Shown in pieces: positions 34,701 to 43,252 of a stretch of 64,000 bases of DNA. The stretch's first letter is position 1. Every line of letters begins with the position of its first letter. This DNA is from Flavobacteriales bacterium. Lineage in GTDB: Bacteria > Bacteroidota > Bacteroidia > Flavobacteriales_F > PHOS-HE28. Made by a program: the position numbers and the translations under genes. The notes beneath the pieces were generated by a model. The model saw only the letters and a program-made list of their open reading frames with translations. It ran no database searches and was not told the origin of the DNA. The stretch covers positions 292,576 to 356,575 of the forward strand of contig JAEUTA010000031.1 in the NCBI GenBank assembly GCA_016788205.1. The letters run 5' to 3'.

Positions 34701-37700
34701 CGCGTTCCACACAAACGAAATGCACGGCGAATCCTCCGCGATCACCCTCCTGCACTGGCAGTTCGATCCGCTGCTGACCCTTGTTCAGCACGAACGTTCG
34801 GTTCACCGCGATGCGGTCCTCGCGTTCCACTTCCATCAACACGCGACACGTTGGTAACGCACTGCTGATAAGGAGCACGGCCTTCTCCCCCGGCTCGCAA
34901 CGCACCTTCACCGCCTGCACATGGAAGGCCTCATCGATGAACCCCGTGTTCTGGATCGCCGTGTCGTACACCGTGAAGAGCTTGGCCACTTTCACAACCG
35001 TGCCATCGGCCGCTTTCGATTCCACCTCGATGCGGTACTTCCCGACGGGTGCATCCTTCAGTTCTTTCACCGGTAGTGGCTTGCCGTTAGCGCGGTGGCC
35101 TTTGCGTTCCAGCACCACCTTATTCACAGGCCAACTCATCGGATCATCGGCCAGATGCGTGCGCGGTAGTTCGCCTTCCAGTACGCGATCAGGGCGCTCC
35201 CACAAACGTTCACGGCGCGGTGCATCCGCCGCCGGCACGAGTTCCACGATGCGCACATCCATCGGCACATCCACCTCTTCACCATTAAGGTTGCGCACAC
35301 GCACGTCGATGTCGTTCGTGGTCTCACGGTCGATGGCATCACCCAGATCCATGATGATATCGAATGTTCTATAGGCCACTGCGAGGCTCGTTGTGCCGGA
35401 TTGGGTTTCGCCACTGATATCGGTGGCATCGGCGTTCACCGTGAAGTGGAACGAGGGATCCGACGCACGTGGGAAGGACCGGTCAGGCTCAGCGAGGAAG
35501 GTGATGGTGAACTTGCCCTGCGCATCGCATACGGCTTCACCACTTGCTACTTCGGTCTCACGCCCCCAAGGCAATCCACGCCAACCCCAGCCGCACCACC
35601 ACGGCATGCGTACGCCACGCTTCACGTTCCACTTCACTACGGCGCCGTCCAACGGCACACCTGCGTAACTCTTCGCAATGCCGGTCGCGGTAGCCTGTTC
35701 GTTCAACTTCGGCGTTCCAGCGATCTTGTCGAAGACCACCTCGAAGGTGGGGCGCTTGTACTCTTCCACCTGCATGTAGGCACTGCCGTGTTGCTCGTCC
35801 AAACGCATACCGCCAGTGAGCGCGCCGGTCGGTGTGGTGAACTTGCCATGGAACGCACCGAAGGCATCGGTGGTCACGTTCGCAGAATCAACGAGCTCTC
35901 CGTTCACATCGAAGAAGCGCACCGTGGTGCGATGGCCAGAACGCACACTCGCATCACGTCCTTTCTGCGCGACGACGATGCCTTTGAAATGCAGCTCCTG
36001 TCCCGGACGGTAGATCGCACGGTCCGTGAAGAGGAAGGTGCGCAACTCTTCCTGTGGTGTGTTGCGAACGTTGCCATAGGTCCACGACGGTCCCGTGCGG
36101 AACTTGTCTTCGCCCTGTTGGATCGCGTGGTACCGATACTGTTGTTCCCCTTTTGAGGCGAAGCGCACACGACCCTCTGCATCCGTGGTCGATTGTGCCG
36201 TGCGCGTGGCGCGCTGCTGACGGTCCCAGCCGTTCGCCCTGGACCATTGCTCCACTTGCACACCGCTCTTGGGAGACCCCGTGTTGCGATCGAGCACCAA
36301 CAACTCCTCTTCACCATACACCGTACGCAACACCACCGCGAACGACGTGGACCAGAACGCCGCATGTGCGAAAGAACCATTGCCTTTACTGAAGTCGCCA
36401 TCAATAGCCACGAGAACGGAATAACGCCCGAGCGGTAGGCCATCCACCGGCACTTCGATCATGTGTTCGTTGAGGTCGCCATCATCGGGTAGCTCCACGC
36501 TCCACTCGTGCACCGGTTTCTGTGCTATGAGCCATTTCTCATAGTCGCGACGTTCTTCCGCCTCATCAACCAACTCATCCTTCACCACCCGCAGCCCGAC
36601 CTTCTTCACGTTACGATAGAAAATAGCCACCTGCGAGCGCTCATTCGGCGCAACAGCATTTTCCGCTTCGATGCGCAAGGCGGGCATCTCCATTTCCGCT
36701 TTCAACCGCGCACATTTCTTGGCCCCGTAAGATCCAGGGAACTTCACGGTAGCTTCGTTGCAGAGCTCACGCGCGGTGCGGTTCTCCCACTTCCATTGCT
36801 CCGATCCCAGCCGCTGGTATTGGTCGCCTTGCTCGCGATGCCACACGGCCAGCGCCTGCATCACCTCCGCCTGGCAGGTGTCGTTGGGCAGTCGGCTGCG
36901 CAGGATGTTCAACGCGTTCGCAAAGAGCGAGTCCTTTTCCGCCAGCAGGCTGCGTTCGCGAACGAAAGCCAATCGTTGCAGCGTGACATCCACCAACGCA
37001 TCGGGTTTGTCGTCGTTCAGGTGCAGACGCTCCAATTGCTGATAGGTGCGCAGCGCCTGGAACTCCCACGCCGTGCTATCGCGATGGGTCAACGCTCGGA
37101 ACGCGAACGGTTCGAAGAGATCGAAGTCCTTCGTGTCGTTCAACGTGAAACGCCAGGCCGGTTCCGTGATGCGCGTTTCGCTGTTGCCGAAAACGGAAAG
37201 GGCGCGGTGAGCAAGGATGTCGTAGACGGTCGGACGGAGTTTGCGCGCTTCCGCATCATCACCGATCAGCAGATCGCCCAGATCACCGGCAGCGAGTTTC
37301 TTCAGGGTGTCCACCGGTTCCAGCGAAGTCGTGAAATGGCCGATGACCTTATTCATGTACGTGGCCTGCGACCATGTCGCCGGATCACCTCCTTCAGCCT
37401 CGGTGTTCGTGCGGTCGAGCACACGCCAGCGGTCCTGTTCGTAACGCTGCCACCAACCCGTGGCGAGGGCCGAATTCAGCAATTGCTTCAGCGGAACACC
37501 CGCTGTTGCAGCCCGCTCCTCGATCGCCAGCAGCGAACTGTCATTGGATGCTCCAGTGTACGAACGGTACTGTCCGCGATACTGCCACGCGCGGAACTCG
37601 GTGCGCCAGTCGCCGTTGGCCTTCGACTCTTCGAGGATGGCTTGTGTACGATCCAGCGCCGTGGCGTACTGGCCCAGCTGGCTCAATGAATCGATCGTGG

Positions 37701-37812
37701 CCCAGCGGGGATCGGTGGTATGGCTGGTGCTCACCGTTTCACGTTTGGAACGGCAGGTGACGAAAAGCGGAACGAGCGTGAGCAGGAGGAGCGAGGTGCG
37801 GACAAGGCGCAT
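31780..37812 (-). CDS. Alpha-2-macroglobulin family protein
   Basis: A 2010-residue protease-inhibitor-like protein. The hydrophobic N-terminus ends in LFVTC, a weak lipobox (Thr at -1), so outer-membrane or periplasmic anchoring is likely. MG1-type domains (LHFKGIVVA and others) are followed by a possible bait region (about 1130-1190, Gly/Ala/Pro-rich), the A2M domain (FLPDLLTDRDGSVVLRYTTP) and the thioester region HECAEQTFSRYY with Cys1466 in a CxEQ motif, so the thioester could form. A receptor-binding-like C-terminus ends VRLEIGGR. It is larger than E. coli YfhM (about 1650 residues). The usual companion PBP1C is not adjacent. The propeller gene follows 35 bp later. Confidence 0.93.
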   Translation of the reverse strand: MRLVRTSLLLLTLVPLFVTCRSKRETVSTSHTTDPRWATIDSLSQLGQYATALDRTQAILEESKANGDWRTEFRAWQYRGQYRSYTGASNDSSLLAIEERAATAGVPLKQLLNSALATGWWQRYEQDRWRVLDRTNTEAEGGDPATWSQATYMNKVIGHFTTSLEPVDTLKKLAAGDLGDLLIGDDAEARKLRPTVYDILAHRALSVFGNSETRITEPAWRFTLNDTKDFDLFEPFAFRALTHRDSTAWEFQALRTYQQLERLHLNDDKPDALVDVTLQRLAFVRERSLLAEKDSLFANALNILRSRLPNDTCQAEVMQALAVWHREQGDQYQRLGSEQWKWENRTARELCNEATVKFPGSYGAKKCARLKAEMEMPALRIEAENAVAPNERSQVAIFYRNVKKVGLRVVKDELVDEAEERRDYEKWLIAQKPVHEWSVELPDDGDLNEHMIEVPVDGLPLGRYSVLVAIDGDFSKGNGSFAHAAFWSTSFAVVLRTVYGEEELLVLDRNTGSPKSGVQVEQWSRANGWDRQQRATRTAQSTTDAEGRVRFASKGEQQYRYHAIQQGEDKFRTGPSWTYGNVRNTPQEELRTFLFTDRAIYRPGQELHFKGIVVAQKGRDASVRSGHRTTVRFFDVNGELVDSANVTTDAFGAFHGKFTTPTGALTGGMRLDEQHGSAYMQVEEYKRPTFEVVFDKIAGTPKLNEQATATGIAKSYAGVPLDGAVVKWNVKRGVRMPWWCGWGWRGLPWGRETEVASGEAVCDAQGKFTITFLAEPDRSFPRASDPSFHFTVNADATDISGETQSGTTSLAVAYRTFDIIMDLGDAIDRETTNDIDVRVRNLNGEEVDVPMDVRIVELVPAADAPRRERLWERPDRVLEGELPRTHLADDPMSWPVNKVVLERKGHRANGKPLPVKELKDAPVGKYRIEVESKAADGTVVKVAKLFTVYDTAIQNTGFIDEAFHVQAVKVRCEPGEKAVLLISSALPTCRVLMEVEREDRIAVNRTFVLNKGQQRIELPVQEGDRGGFAVHFVCVERGRSHLSTEWIDVPWGNKDLQVEWLSFRDKLLPGSKEEWRLRITGPKKEKVAAQLLAVMYDASLDHFTPHKWNGFAWPMNSSQFNWQRSEPFGAVNGSAWNTGVMLPDDVGRAYPHLFDLGGWSEQRYYEIDGIQMRSEAANVGVPMHAGGRGDVALDEMDKSAGSGFARKEPMAQEAAPPADPNAEQRASSSGGPRPIRTDFRETAFFLPDLLTDRDGSVVLRYTTPDALTRWKVMGLAHTKELQLAQFTKEATTSKPLMVVPNLPRFLRHGDRITLTAKINATETAVSGVARLSLFDPVTNKEITQRFIAKGIEVPVTAAPGASAVVAWPITVPDDLDIASVRITATGAGISDGEERPLPILTDKVLVTESLPLSITKAGTKVFTLDKLVNNTSTTLKHRELKLEFTPNPAWYALQALPYLMEFPHECAEQTFSRYYANRLATHIVEQRPAVKGVFEQWKKEGESAFLSALEKNTELKGIVLEETPWLLNAKDEGERKRRVALFFDLQRMAAEEQSSLKKLRDMQSNTGAWAWWSGMQPSRYITQHIVAGFGHLEALKAADTRGDGPNEQMVRRAVEWLDAEVDREHKEFLRQTKAEDRATYVPSNTDVHLLYARSFFKRWPIDGSTRTAVEFLKERCKNTWVERSLQEQAMLALAFERLDEKATAQLVLKSLGERATRSEELGMYWKGFNAGYEWWSFPTETHALLVEAFHEVGKDKASTDQLRQYLLKLKQTTDWKTTKATADACYALLLTGGDWLEAKTLPTILVGTEEVKPDKQDAGTGYFERTWTGAELKPAMGRVSVTTANDGVQWGALHWQYLERMDKVTPHESPFSVRKQVMLKRATEAGAQLLPVAEGTKLMPGDRVTIRIELRTDRYLDYVHMKDQRAAGLEPVEALSGYKWQGGQGYYQSIRDAGMHFFFDRMVPGTHVFEYELKVTHAGSMSNGLTTAMCMYAPEFSSHSEGVRLEIGGR

Positions 37813-37883
37813 GCAGGTTGTATTCGGGGGTAAAGGTCAGTCGGCGACGCCTCTCACCAATGCCGTTCCTGGTCCCTCCGTGC

Positions 37884-37891
37884 GATCTTCG
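37884..37891 (+). promoter_or_regulatory. -7-like box GATCTTCG before yecM-like gene
   Basis: GATCTTCG ends 5 nt before the ATG at 37897, predicting a leaderless or nearly leaderless mRNA. Confidence 0.4.
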
Positions 37892-37896
37892 CGCCG

Positions 37897-38388
37897 ATGG
37901 AACTCCCCGACCCGTCGATCTTCCTGCAAAAGCTCATCGCCGCCGTTGAGGGTGACGGCATACGCACGTCCCCGCTGGTGCTGGACCATGTCTGCTATCG
38001 CGTGGAAACCCTGGCGCGGTATGCGGAATGGAAGGATCACCTTTCCAAGAACGGCAAGCTGCTTGGCGAGCATCCCATCGGTGGACGGCCCATCGCGACG
38101 TTCAAATTGAGCAAGCCATTTATGTTCCAAGGGCGTGCGATCGACGTGATCGAGCTACCGGCACCGAAGGATGGAAGCCCGTATGCGGAAGGCTACGAGC
38201 ATGCAGAGTTCGTTGTCGCCGATGGTCCACGCGCGTTCGCGATGCGATATCCCTTCCTGCGTTGGGATCTTTCGGGTGTCGACAAGACGATCAACGCCGA
38301 TGTGCGCTTGGGCTACGATGGCTTCAGCGTTAAATTCCATGAGCGATCGCTGGAGGAGGTGATCGCACTGGAGCAAGCTACCCTATGA
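37897..38388 (+). CDS. YecM-like VOC family protein
   Basis: A 163-residue protein of the YecM family (VOC/glyoxalase fold). Recognisable segments are LVLDHVCYRVETLARYAEW, ATFKLSKPF and DVIELPAPKDGSPYAEGYEHAEFV. His in LDHVCYR and Glu in EHAEFV could be metal ligands, but no activity is established for the family. It overlaps the convergent FAD-oxidoreductase gene by 11 bp at the 3' end. Confidence 0.85.
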   Translation: MELPDPSIFLQKLIAAVEGDGIRTSPLVLDHVCYRVETLARYAEWKDHLSKNGKLLGEHPIGGRPIATFKLSKPFMFQGRAIDVIELPAPKDGSPYAEGYEHAEFVVADGPRAFAMRYPFLRWDLSGVDKTINADVRLGYDGFSVKFHERSLEEVIALEQATL

Positions 38389-39415
38389 AGCGGTCCGGAC
38401 GCACGGCTTCGTCCAGCTCAGCACCCTCGAAAACGTGATCGCAGAGGTGTTGTGCGCACCAAGGCGCCAATACCACGCCTCTTGAGCCCAGTCCATTGAA
38501 GACCACTTCGTGCCTCCCAACGCGGCCGAGGATGGGACGCCGATCCTTGGAGGCCGGGCGCACACCACACCAATGATCGAGCACCTCGACCTCCCGCTCC
38601 ACCAGCCGCTCCAAGCGATCCAACAGATAACGTTGCGCGTCAGCGGATGGGCCGCTCCACACATCGTTCCAAGCAAAGGTGGATCCCACACGATAGACCT
38701 CATCGCCAACGGGCAGCATGAACACCCCGCGATGGATGGCCTTGGTGGCATGCAGGTCCGGTATGCGCACCGTTAGGCCCTCTCCTTTCACTTGGACAAG
38801 CCCATCGACTTGTGCGAAAGGACCGCTACAGTGCACGAGTAACGGTGCTGTGCGGCCAAGCAGCTCAACACCATCATCCGATCGGCGGATGTCCGAAGCC
38901 TCTATGCTACGCTCTTCCAGCTCTCCGGCCGCTAGGGCTTGTGCGCGATAGGCCTCGAGCATCTTGGAGACATCCACCCAGGCACTGCGATCGATGATGC
39001 CGCGGCCGTAGGGCTGCGGCAACTGGTCCAGGGCGGGGTCAGCGGACGTGTCCAGGCGGAGGAAACGCATCATCTCCGGGTCCTTCATGCGCAACTGCCA
39101 GATACCCGCTTCCTGTGCTGTAGGGAAAAGCACTGCCAATGGCGTGGGGTGCCAAAAAGCCGTGTCGTACTGAAGACCGAGATCGCGATAGAACGCCCCC
39201 GCGATCGCGAGCATTTCCGAGGCCCGCCACGTGAGCACAGTACGCCGGAGCGAAACGGGATTCACCAAGCCTGCTGCCACGTGCGATGCGCGTCCGGGTC
39301 GTGGTGCATCGAACACCATCACCCGCTTCCCGCGCTGAGCGAGCGTTTCAGAAAGCACCGTACCGGCCAGGCCTTGACCGATGATGATGACGTCGTGTGT
39401 GAACGATGTGGGCAC
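38378..39415 (-). CDS. FAD-dependent oxidoreductase (DAO family)
   Basis: A 345-residue flavoenzyme with N-terminal dinucleotide-binding motif IIIGQGLAGTVLSE and the C-terminal DAO signature GCGVRP-like region CGVRPASKDRRPILGRVG ... FNGLGSRGVVLAPW. Such proteins include glycine oxidase and the FAD domain of MnmC; the substrate here is not clear. The GTG at 39415 is preferred over a TTG at 39424: the GATCTTTG box ends 6 nt before it and the TTG lies inside the box. Confidence 0.85.
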   Translation of the reverse strand: MPTSFTHDVIIIGQGLAGTVLSETLAQRGKRVMVFDAPRPGRASHVAAGLVNPVSLRRTVLTWRASEMLAIAGAFYRDLGLQYDTAFWHPTPLAVLFPTAQEAGIWQLRMKDPEMMRFLRLDTSADPALDQLPQPYGRGIIDRSAWVDVSKMLEAYRAQALAAGELEERSIEASDIRRSDDGVELLGRTAPLLVHCSGPFAQVDGLVQVKGEGLTVRIPDLHATKAIHRGVFMLPVGDEVYRVGSTFAWNDVWSGPSADAQRYLLDRLERLVEREVEVLDHWCGVRPASKDRRPILGRVGRHEVVFNGLGSRGVVLAPWCAQHLCDHVFEGAELDEAVRPDRFIG

Positions 39416-39421
39416 GAGGCC

Positions 39422-39429
39422 CAAAGATC
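39422..39429 (-). promoter_or_regulatory. -7-like box GATCTTTG before the FAD oxidoreductase gene
   Basis: GATCTTTG on the minus strand ends 6 nt before the GTG at 39415. Confidence 0.45.
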
Positions 39430-39432
39430 GCG

Positions 39433-39792
39433 CTAGGCCGCCAGCAAGCGTTGCATGCGCTGTAACAACTCCTCGGGGTCGTACGGTTTGCGCACCAGTT
39501 CGTTCGCTCCTGTGCTACGCACCGTGGCGTGCAGGTGTGGCAGGTCGTAGGCGGTGAGGATCATCACCGGGGTATCGACCCCGTTCGCACGCAGGTTCTC
39601 CACCAGGGCAAGGCCATCGATGTGCGGTAAGCCAAGGTCTATGAGGACGAGGTCGGCCGGATGTGCTCGAAGATGTTCGAGCAGACCGCGGCCATCGCGC
39701 AGGCCACTGACCTGCCAACCGGCAGCGACCAACCGCTTCTCCAACAACTTGCGGACGAGGGCATCATCCTCGACGAGCACAACGTACGCCAT
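39433..39792 (-). CDS. Receiver-only response regulator
   Basis: A 119-residue single receiver domain (VLVEDDALVRKLL; Asp52 in VLIDLGLPHIDGL; Thr in MILTAYD; Lys in LVRKPYDPEE). No DNA-binding or other output domain. Receiver-only proteins commonly relay phosphate (CheY/Spo0F type). Start at the ATG at 39792; the open frame upstream overlaps rseP antisense to nothing useful. It lies 38 bp after the rseP stop on the same strand, so it may share the dxr-rseP transcript. No kinase is adjacent. Confidence 0.9.
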   Translation of the reverse strand: MAYVVLVEDDALVRKLLEKRLVAAGWQVSGLRDGRGLLEHLRAHPADLVLIDLGLPHIDGLALVENLRANGVDTPVMILTAYDLPHLHATVRSTGANELVRKPYDPEELLQRMQRLLAA

Positions 39793-39830
39793 GGAGCCTT
39801 GTACGGCACCGCGCCAGCGTTTGTTCGGCC

Positions 39831-41174
39831 CTAGAACCGGCCCGTGATCCCCTTGAAGATGTCGTTGCCGTTGGCGAACAGGATGAGCCCGAGCAAAAGC
39901 ACCATGCCGACCATCTGGGCCACCTCCATCACGCGCTGCGGAGCGGGTTTGCCAGCGATCATCTCGTAGAGCAGGAAGAGCACATGGCCGCCGTCCAATG
40001 CCGGGATCGGCAGGATGTTCATGAAAGCCAGTATGATGCTGAGGAAAGCCGTCATGTTCCAGAAGGCGTTCCAATCCCATTGCCCAGGGAACATGTTGCC
40101 GATGGCACCGAAACCGCCGATCTGCTCCGCACCGCTCTTGGTGAAGAGGAGCTTCAGCGAACGCACGTATCCGCCCAGTGTCTCCAGGCCATAGCTGATC
40201 CCAGCAGGAATGGACGCGAAGAAGCCGAAGGTGTCCTTCACGGTCACGAAACCTTCTCCCGCTGCAGCGAGCTTCTTGTAGGTCATCGGACCGAGTCCCA
40301 CCTTACCCTCTTCATCCACCTTCACCGGAACCTTCACCGTATCTCCGCCGTGTACCACGGTGATCGAAACGTTCTGGCCCTTTTTCGTCTGCAGCGTTTT
40401 GCGGAAGTCCTCGAAGAACCCTGTTGGAGCGCCATCTACCGCGAGCACGCGATCGCCCTTGCTCAAGGCCGTCTTTGATGCAGCACCGCCAGCGATCACA
40501 CTATCGATGTAGAACGGCAACCGCACCGCCATGATCTCCTTCTCGCCACTGGCAAGGGCTTGTTGGTTGAAGTCCGCAGGAAGCTCGATCGTGACCTGCT
40601 GTCCATTGCGCTCCACCACGATCTTACGGGCCGCATCGATCATGATGGCCTTGCCCGCATCGCCAGTGGTCTTGGGCTTCACACCATCGATGCTGATGAT
40701 GCGATCACCATCCTGTACGCCAGCGGTCGCCAGCGTTTTGCTCGGATGGATCCCGTACGTGGCGTTCTCCAACGGCAGGTATTCCCGGCCCCACACGAAG
40801 AGCACCATGATGTAGATGAGCATGCCCAGGATCAAGTTCACGGTGACCCCTCCGATCATCACGATCAGGCGCTGCCAGGCGGGTTTGCTGCGGAATTCCC
40901 ACGGCTCCGGTGGCTTGGACATCTGCTCCTTGTCCATGCTCTCGTCCACCATGCCGCTGATCTTCACGTACCCACCGAGCGGCAGCCAACCCACGCCATA
41001 CTCGGTATTGCCCACCTTCTTCTTGAAGAGCGAGAACCACGGATCGAAGAAGAGGTAGAACTTCTCCACGCGGATCTTGAACCAGCGCGCGGGGAGGAAG
41101 TGGCCCATCTCATGCAACACGACGAGGATGGAGAGGCTCAGCAGAAGCTGAGCGGCTTTGATCAGGAATTCCAT
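39831..41174 (-). CDS. rseP: RIP metalloprotease RseP (site-2 protease)
   Basis: A 447-residue intramembrane zinc protease. The active site HEMGH (His21, Glu22, His25) is in the first helix, and the second metal-binding helix near the C-terminus has NILPIPALDGGHV with the LDG aspartate. Two PDZ-like domains (about 110-290; GVQDGDRIISIDG, LSKGDRVLAVDG) lie between the membrane helices. It releases anti-sigma factors and cleaves signal-peptide remnants in other bacteria. Its start overlaps the dxr stop region by 13 nt, the classic dxr-rseP arrangement. Confidence 0.96.
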   Translation of the reverse strand: MEFLIKAAQLLLSLSILVVLHEMGHFLPARWFKIRVEKFYLFFDPWFSLFKKKVGNTEYGVGWLPLGGYVKISGMVDESMDKEQMSKPPEPWEFRSKPAWQRLIVMIGGVTVNLILGMLIYIMVLFVWGREYLPLENATYGIHPSKTLATAGVQDGDRIISIDGVKPKTTGDAGKAIMIDAARKIVVERNGQQVTIELPADFNQQALASGEKEIMAVRLPFYIDSVIAGGAASKTALSKGDRVLAVDGAPTGFFEDFRKTLQTKKGQNVSITVVHGGDTVKVPVKVDEEGKVGLGPMTYKKLAAAGEGFVTVKDTFGFFASIPAGISYGLETLGGYVRSLKLLFTKSGAEQIGGFGAIGNMFPGQWDWNAFWNMTAFLSIILAFMNILPIPALDGGHVLFLLYEMIAGKPAPQRVMEVAQMVGMVLLLGLILFANGNDIFKGITGRF

Positions 41175-42325
41175 GCAGGGGTTCTAGTGCGGGCCAAGCG
41201 ACGGGCTTCTGCGTCGCTGGCTTCGAGGTCGGCGAGTGCCGGGTTGGCGATGAACGGGACGGTCTCCAAGGTGCTCGCGATCAGGTCGCTCATCTCCAGG
41301 AAACCGATGTTGTCTTTCAAGAAAAGCTCCACGGCCACTTCGTTGGCGGCGTTCAACACGCACGGTGCGTTGCCGCCCTTTTCCATGGCTTGCAGCGCGA
41401 GTGCGAGGTTACGGAAGGTGACAAGGTCCGGCTGTTCGAAGGTGAAGGCCGGATACTTCGTGAAATCGAAACGGGGCCAGTTGGTAGGCAGGCGATCGGG
41501 GTAGGCCATCGCGTACTGGATCGGCAGCTTCATGTCCGGCAGGCCCATCTGCGCCTTCATGCTGCCATCGCGGAACTGCACGATGCTGTGTATGATGCTC
41601 TGCGGATGCACGATGATCTCGATCTGCTCAGCCTTCAAGTTGAAGAGCCACTTCGCCTCGATCGCTTCCAGGCCTTTGTTCATCAGGCTCGCGCTATCGA
41701 TCGTGATCTTCGCGCCCATGTCCCAGTTGGGATGTTTCAGCGCTTGGGCCTTGGTCACCTTCGCCAGCTCCTCGCGCGACTTGCCCCGGAATGGACCACC
41801 GCTGGCCGTGAGCACGATCTTCTCGATCGGGTTGTGCCACTCACCGGCCAGGCATTGGAAGATGGCGCTGTGTTCGCTGTCCACCGGGTAGATGTTCACG
41901 CCTTTCTCACGCGCGGCCTTCGTCACCAGTTCACCGGCAACGACCAGCGTTTCCTTATTGGCCAAGGCGATGTGTTTGCCCGCGTCGATCGCCGCGAGCG
42001 TTGGGCGTAATCCGGCATAACCCACCAGCGCAGTGAGCACCAGCTCGATGCCTTCCATGCGCACACATTGCTCCAGTGCTTCGGCACCAGCGTAGACCTT
42101 GATGCCCGCCGGAAAGAGCGCATCCTTCGTGGCTTCGAGCTTGGATGCATCGCCGATGACCACCGCGTTGGGCTTGAACTCCAGCGCCTGCTTGATGAGC
42201 AGATCCACGTTGTTGCCGCAGCTGAGCAGTTCCACTTCGAAACGCTCCGGCTGCTCACGAACGACCTCCAGCGCTTGCGTGCCGATGGAGCCGGTGGAGC
42301 CGAGGATGGCGATGCGTTTGGACAT
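41162..42325 (-). CDS. dxr: 1-deoxy-D-xylulose 5-phosphate reductoisomerase
   Basis: A 387-residue enzyme of the MEP isoprenoid pathway, converting DXP to MEP with NADPH. Visible are the N-terminal NADPH motif LGSTGSIGTQALEVV, the substrate-binding ASGGPFRG, the metal/substrate segment VDSEHSAIFQCL and a C-terminal ANEVAVELFL. The presence of dxr shows isoprenoids are made from pyruvate and glyceraldehyde 3-phosphate. It precedes and overlaps rseP. Confidence 0.97.
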   Translation of the reverse strand: MSKRIAILGSTGSIGTQALEVVREQPERFEVELLSCGNNVDLLIKQALEFKPNAVVIGDASKLEATKDALFPAGIKVYAGAEALEQCVRMEGIELVLTALVGYAGLRPTLAAIDAGKHIALANKETLVVAGELVTKAAREKGVNIYPVDSEHSAIFQCLAGEWHNPIEKIVLTASGGPFRGKSREELAKVTKAQALKHPNWDMGAKITIDSASLMNKGLEAIEAKWLFNLKAEQIEIIVHPQSIIHSIVQFRDGSMKAQMGLPDMKLPIQYAMAYPDRLPTNWPRFDFTKYPAFTFEQPDLVTFRNLALALQAMEKGGNAPCVLNAANEVAVELFLKDNIGFLEMSDLIASTLETVPFIANPALADLEASDAEARRLARTRTPAWNS

Positions 42326-42482
42326 GTGCTAATCTGACCATGTGCTCATGTGGACATGAATACACGGTCGCGTAGGGAGGGCAAAGGTCGCGCTTCCGAG
42401 CGGTTCTTGAATGGATCGAACTCTTTGTGTCCGAGCGTGTACCAACACGTGGATCGTTCATGATCCGTTGACCACTAGCACC
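42326..42482. other. Intergenic region between divergent dxr and CxxC protein
   Basis: 157 bp containing a cluster of CATG words (two direct CATGTGCT copies and an inverted CATGTCCACATG) next to the dxr start, and an ACCTTTGC minus-strand box (about 42380) that could be the dxr promoter with a longer leader of about 55 nt. Nothing else is evident. Confidence 0.3.
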
Positions 42483-43247
42483 ATGCGCCTATCGCTTTCC
42501 GTTCCCAAGCCCTGCCAAGAGGACTGGTCCGCGATGTCCACTCGACAAGATGGCCGCTTCTGTAGCTCCTGTCAGCATGAGGTAGCTGATCTCACCCACG
42601 CCACGGACAACGAACTGCTCCGGCTTTTCGGAGGCGATGCCGAACCACCGAAATGTGCACGCTTCGATCCACGCCAACTGGACCGTGTGTTGCGGGGTCC
42701 CGAGGAACGGAATGCTGGCGTGTTGCCGATCGCAATGTTCACTTCCTTGCTGGCTCTGTTGAGCGGAAATGAGTCCTTGGGTCAACATGGGGGCGTGGTC
42801 GGTAAACCCATGCCCGAGCGTGTGGACCGCGGATCCGAGCCGCGCGCAGTGCCTGAAGTCGGGCATGCGTCGAGTGCCACACCACGCATCGTCACCGTTC
42901 ATGGTCGCATGGTGAATGCCAACACCGGCCTTGCCATGCCCGATGGCTTCGTTCGGTTATGGGGCGGTTCGCGGGAAATACAGACCTATTCCGACTCTAC
43001 GGGGCGATTCTCCCTCGTGTTCGAAGCAACCGCGGATAGCACGGAGCTGTTCTTCGGAGGTCCTGACCGCGACCCCTTCACACAATTCGTTTCATGGGCG
43101 CGAACTGCTGGCAGCGGCCCCCTCGCGATCCCCTTGGGCGAGGTGCGAATGCTCCCTGCGCAACGGATGGACCCGAAAGAGATGATGCTCGGCGAAGTAG
43201 CGGTGCTGCGACGCCCGACATGGCGATTCCGGTCAGGCAAACCTTGA
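42483..43247 (+). CDS. Protein with N-terminal CxxC zinc-ribbon-like domain, TM helix and carboxypeptidase-regulatory-like domain
   Basis: A 254-residue protein. The start KPCQEDWSAMSTRQDGRFCSS then CQHEVADLTH is the Cys-rich N-terminal module found on many Bacteroidota TonB-like energy transducers and related membrane proteins (CxxxWxxM...GRxCxxC). A transmembrane helix (about 78-98, VLPIAMFTSLLAL) follows, then a Ser/Pro linker and a C-terminal domain (about 135-240, GRMVNANTGLAMPDGFVRLWG) with the CarboxypepD_reg-like beta fold. A TonB C-terminal domain is not present. The ATG at 42483 is used; the frame opens earlier but without coding appearance. It converges with tsaC, 5 bp apart. Confidence 0.75.
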   Translation: MRLSLSVPKPCQEDWSAMSTRQDGRFCSSCQHEVADLTHATDNELLRLFGGDAEPPKCARFDPRQLDRVLRGPEERNAGVLPIAMFTSLLALLSGNESLGQHGGVVGKPMPERVDRGSEPRAVPEVGHASSATPRIVTVHGRMVNANTGLAMPDGFVRLWGGSREIQTYSDSTGRFSLVFEATADSTELFFGGPDRDPFTQFVSWARTAGSGPLAIPLGEVRMLPAQRMDPKEMMLGEVAVLRRPTWRFRSGKP

Positions 43248-43252
43248 CCCCA

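Noticed and set aside
36508-37689. 393-residue open frame antisense to the alpha-2-macroglobulin gene
   Set aside because: Arg/Phe/Gln-rich with no motif; A2M is certain on the other strand.
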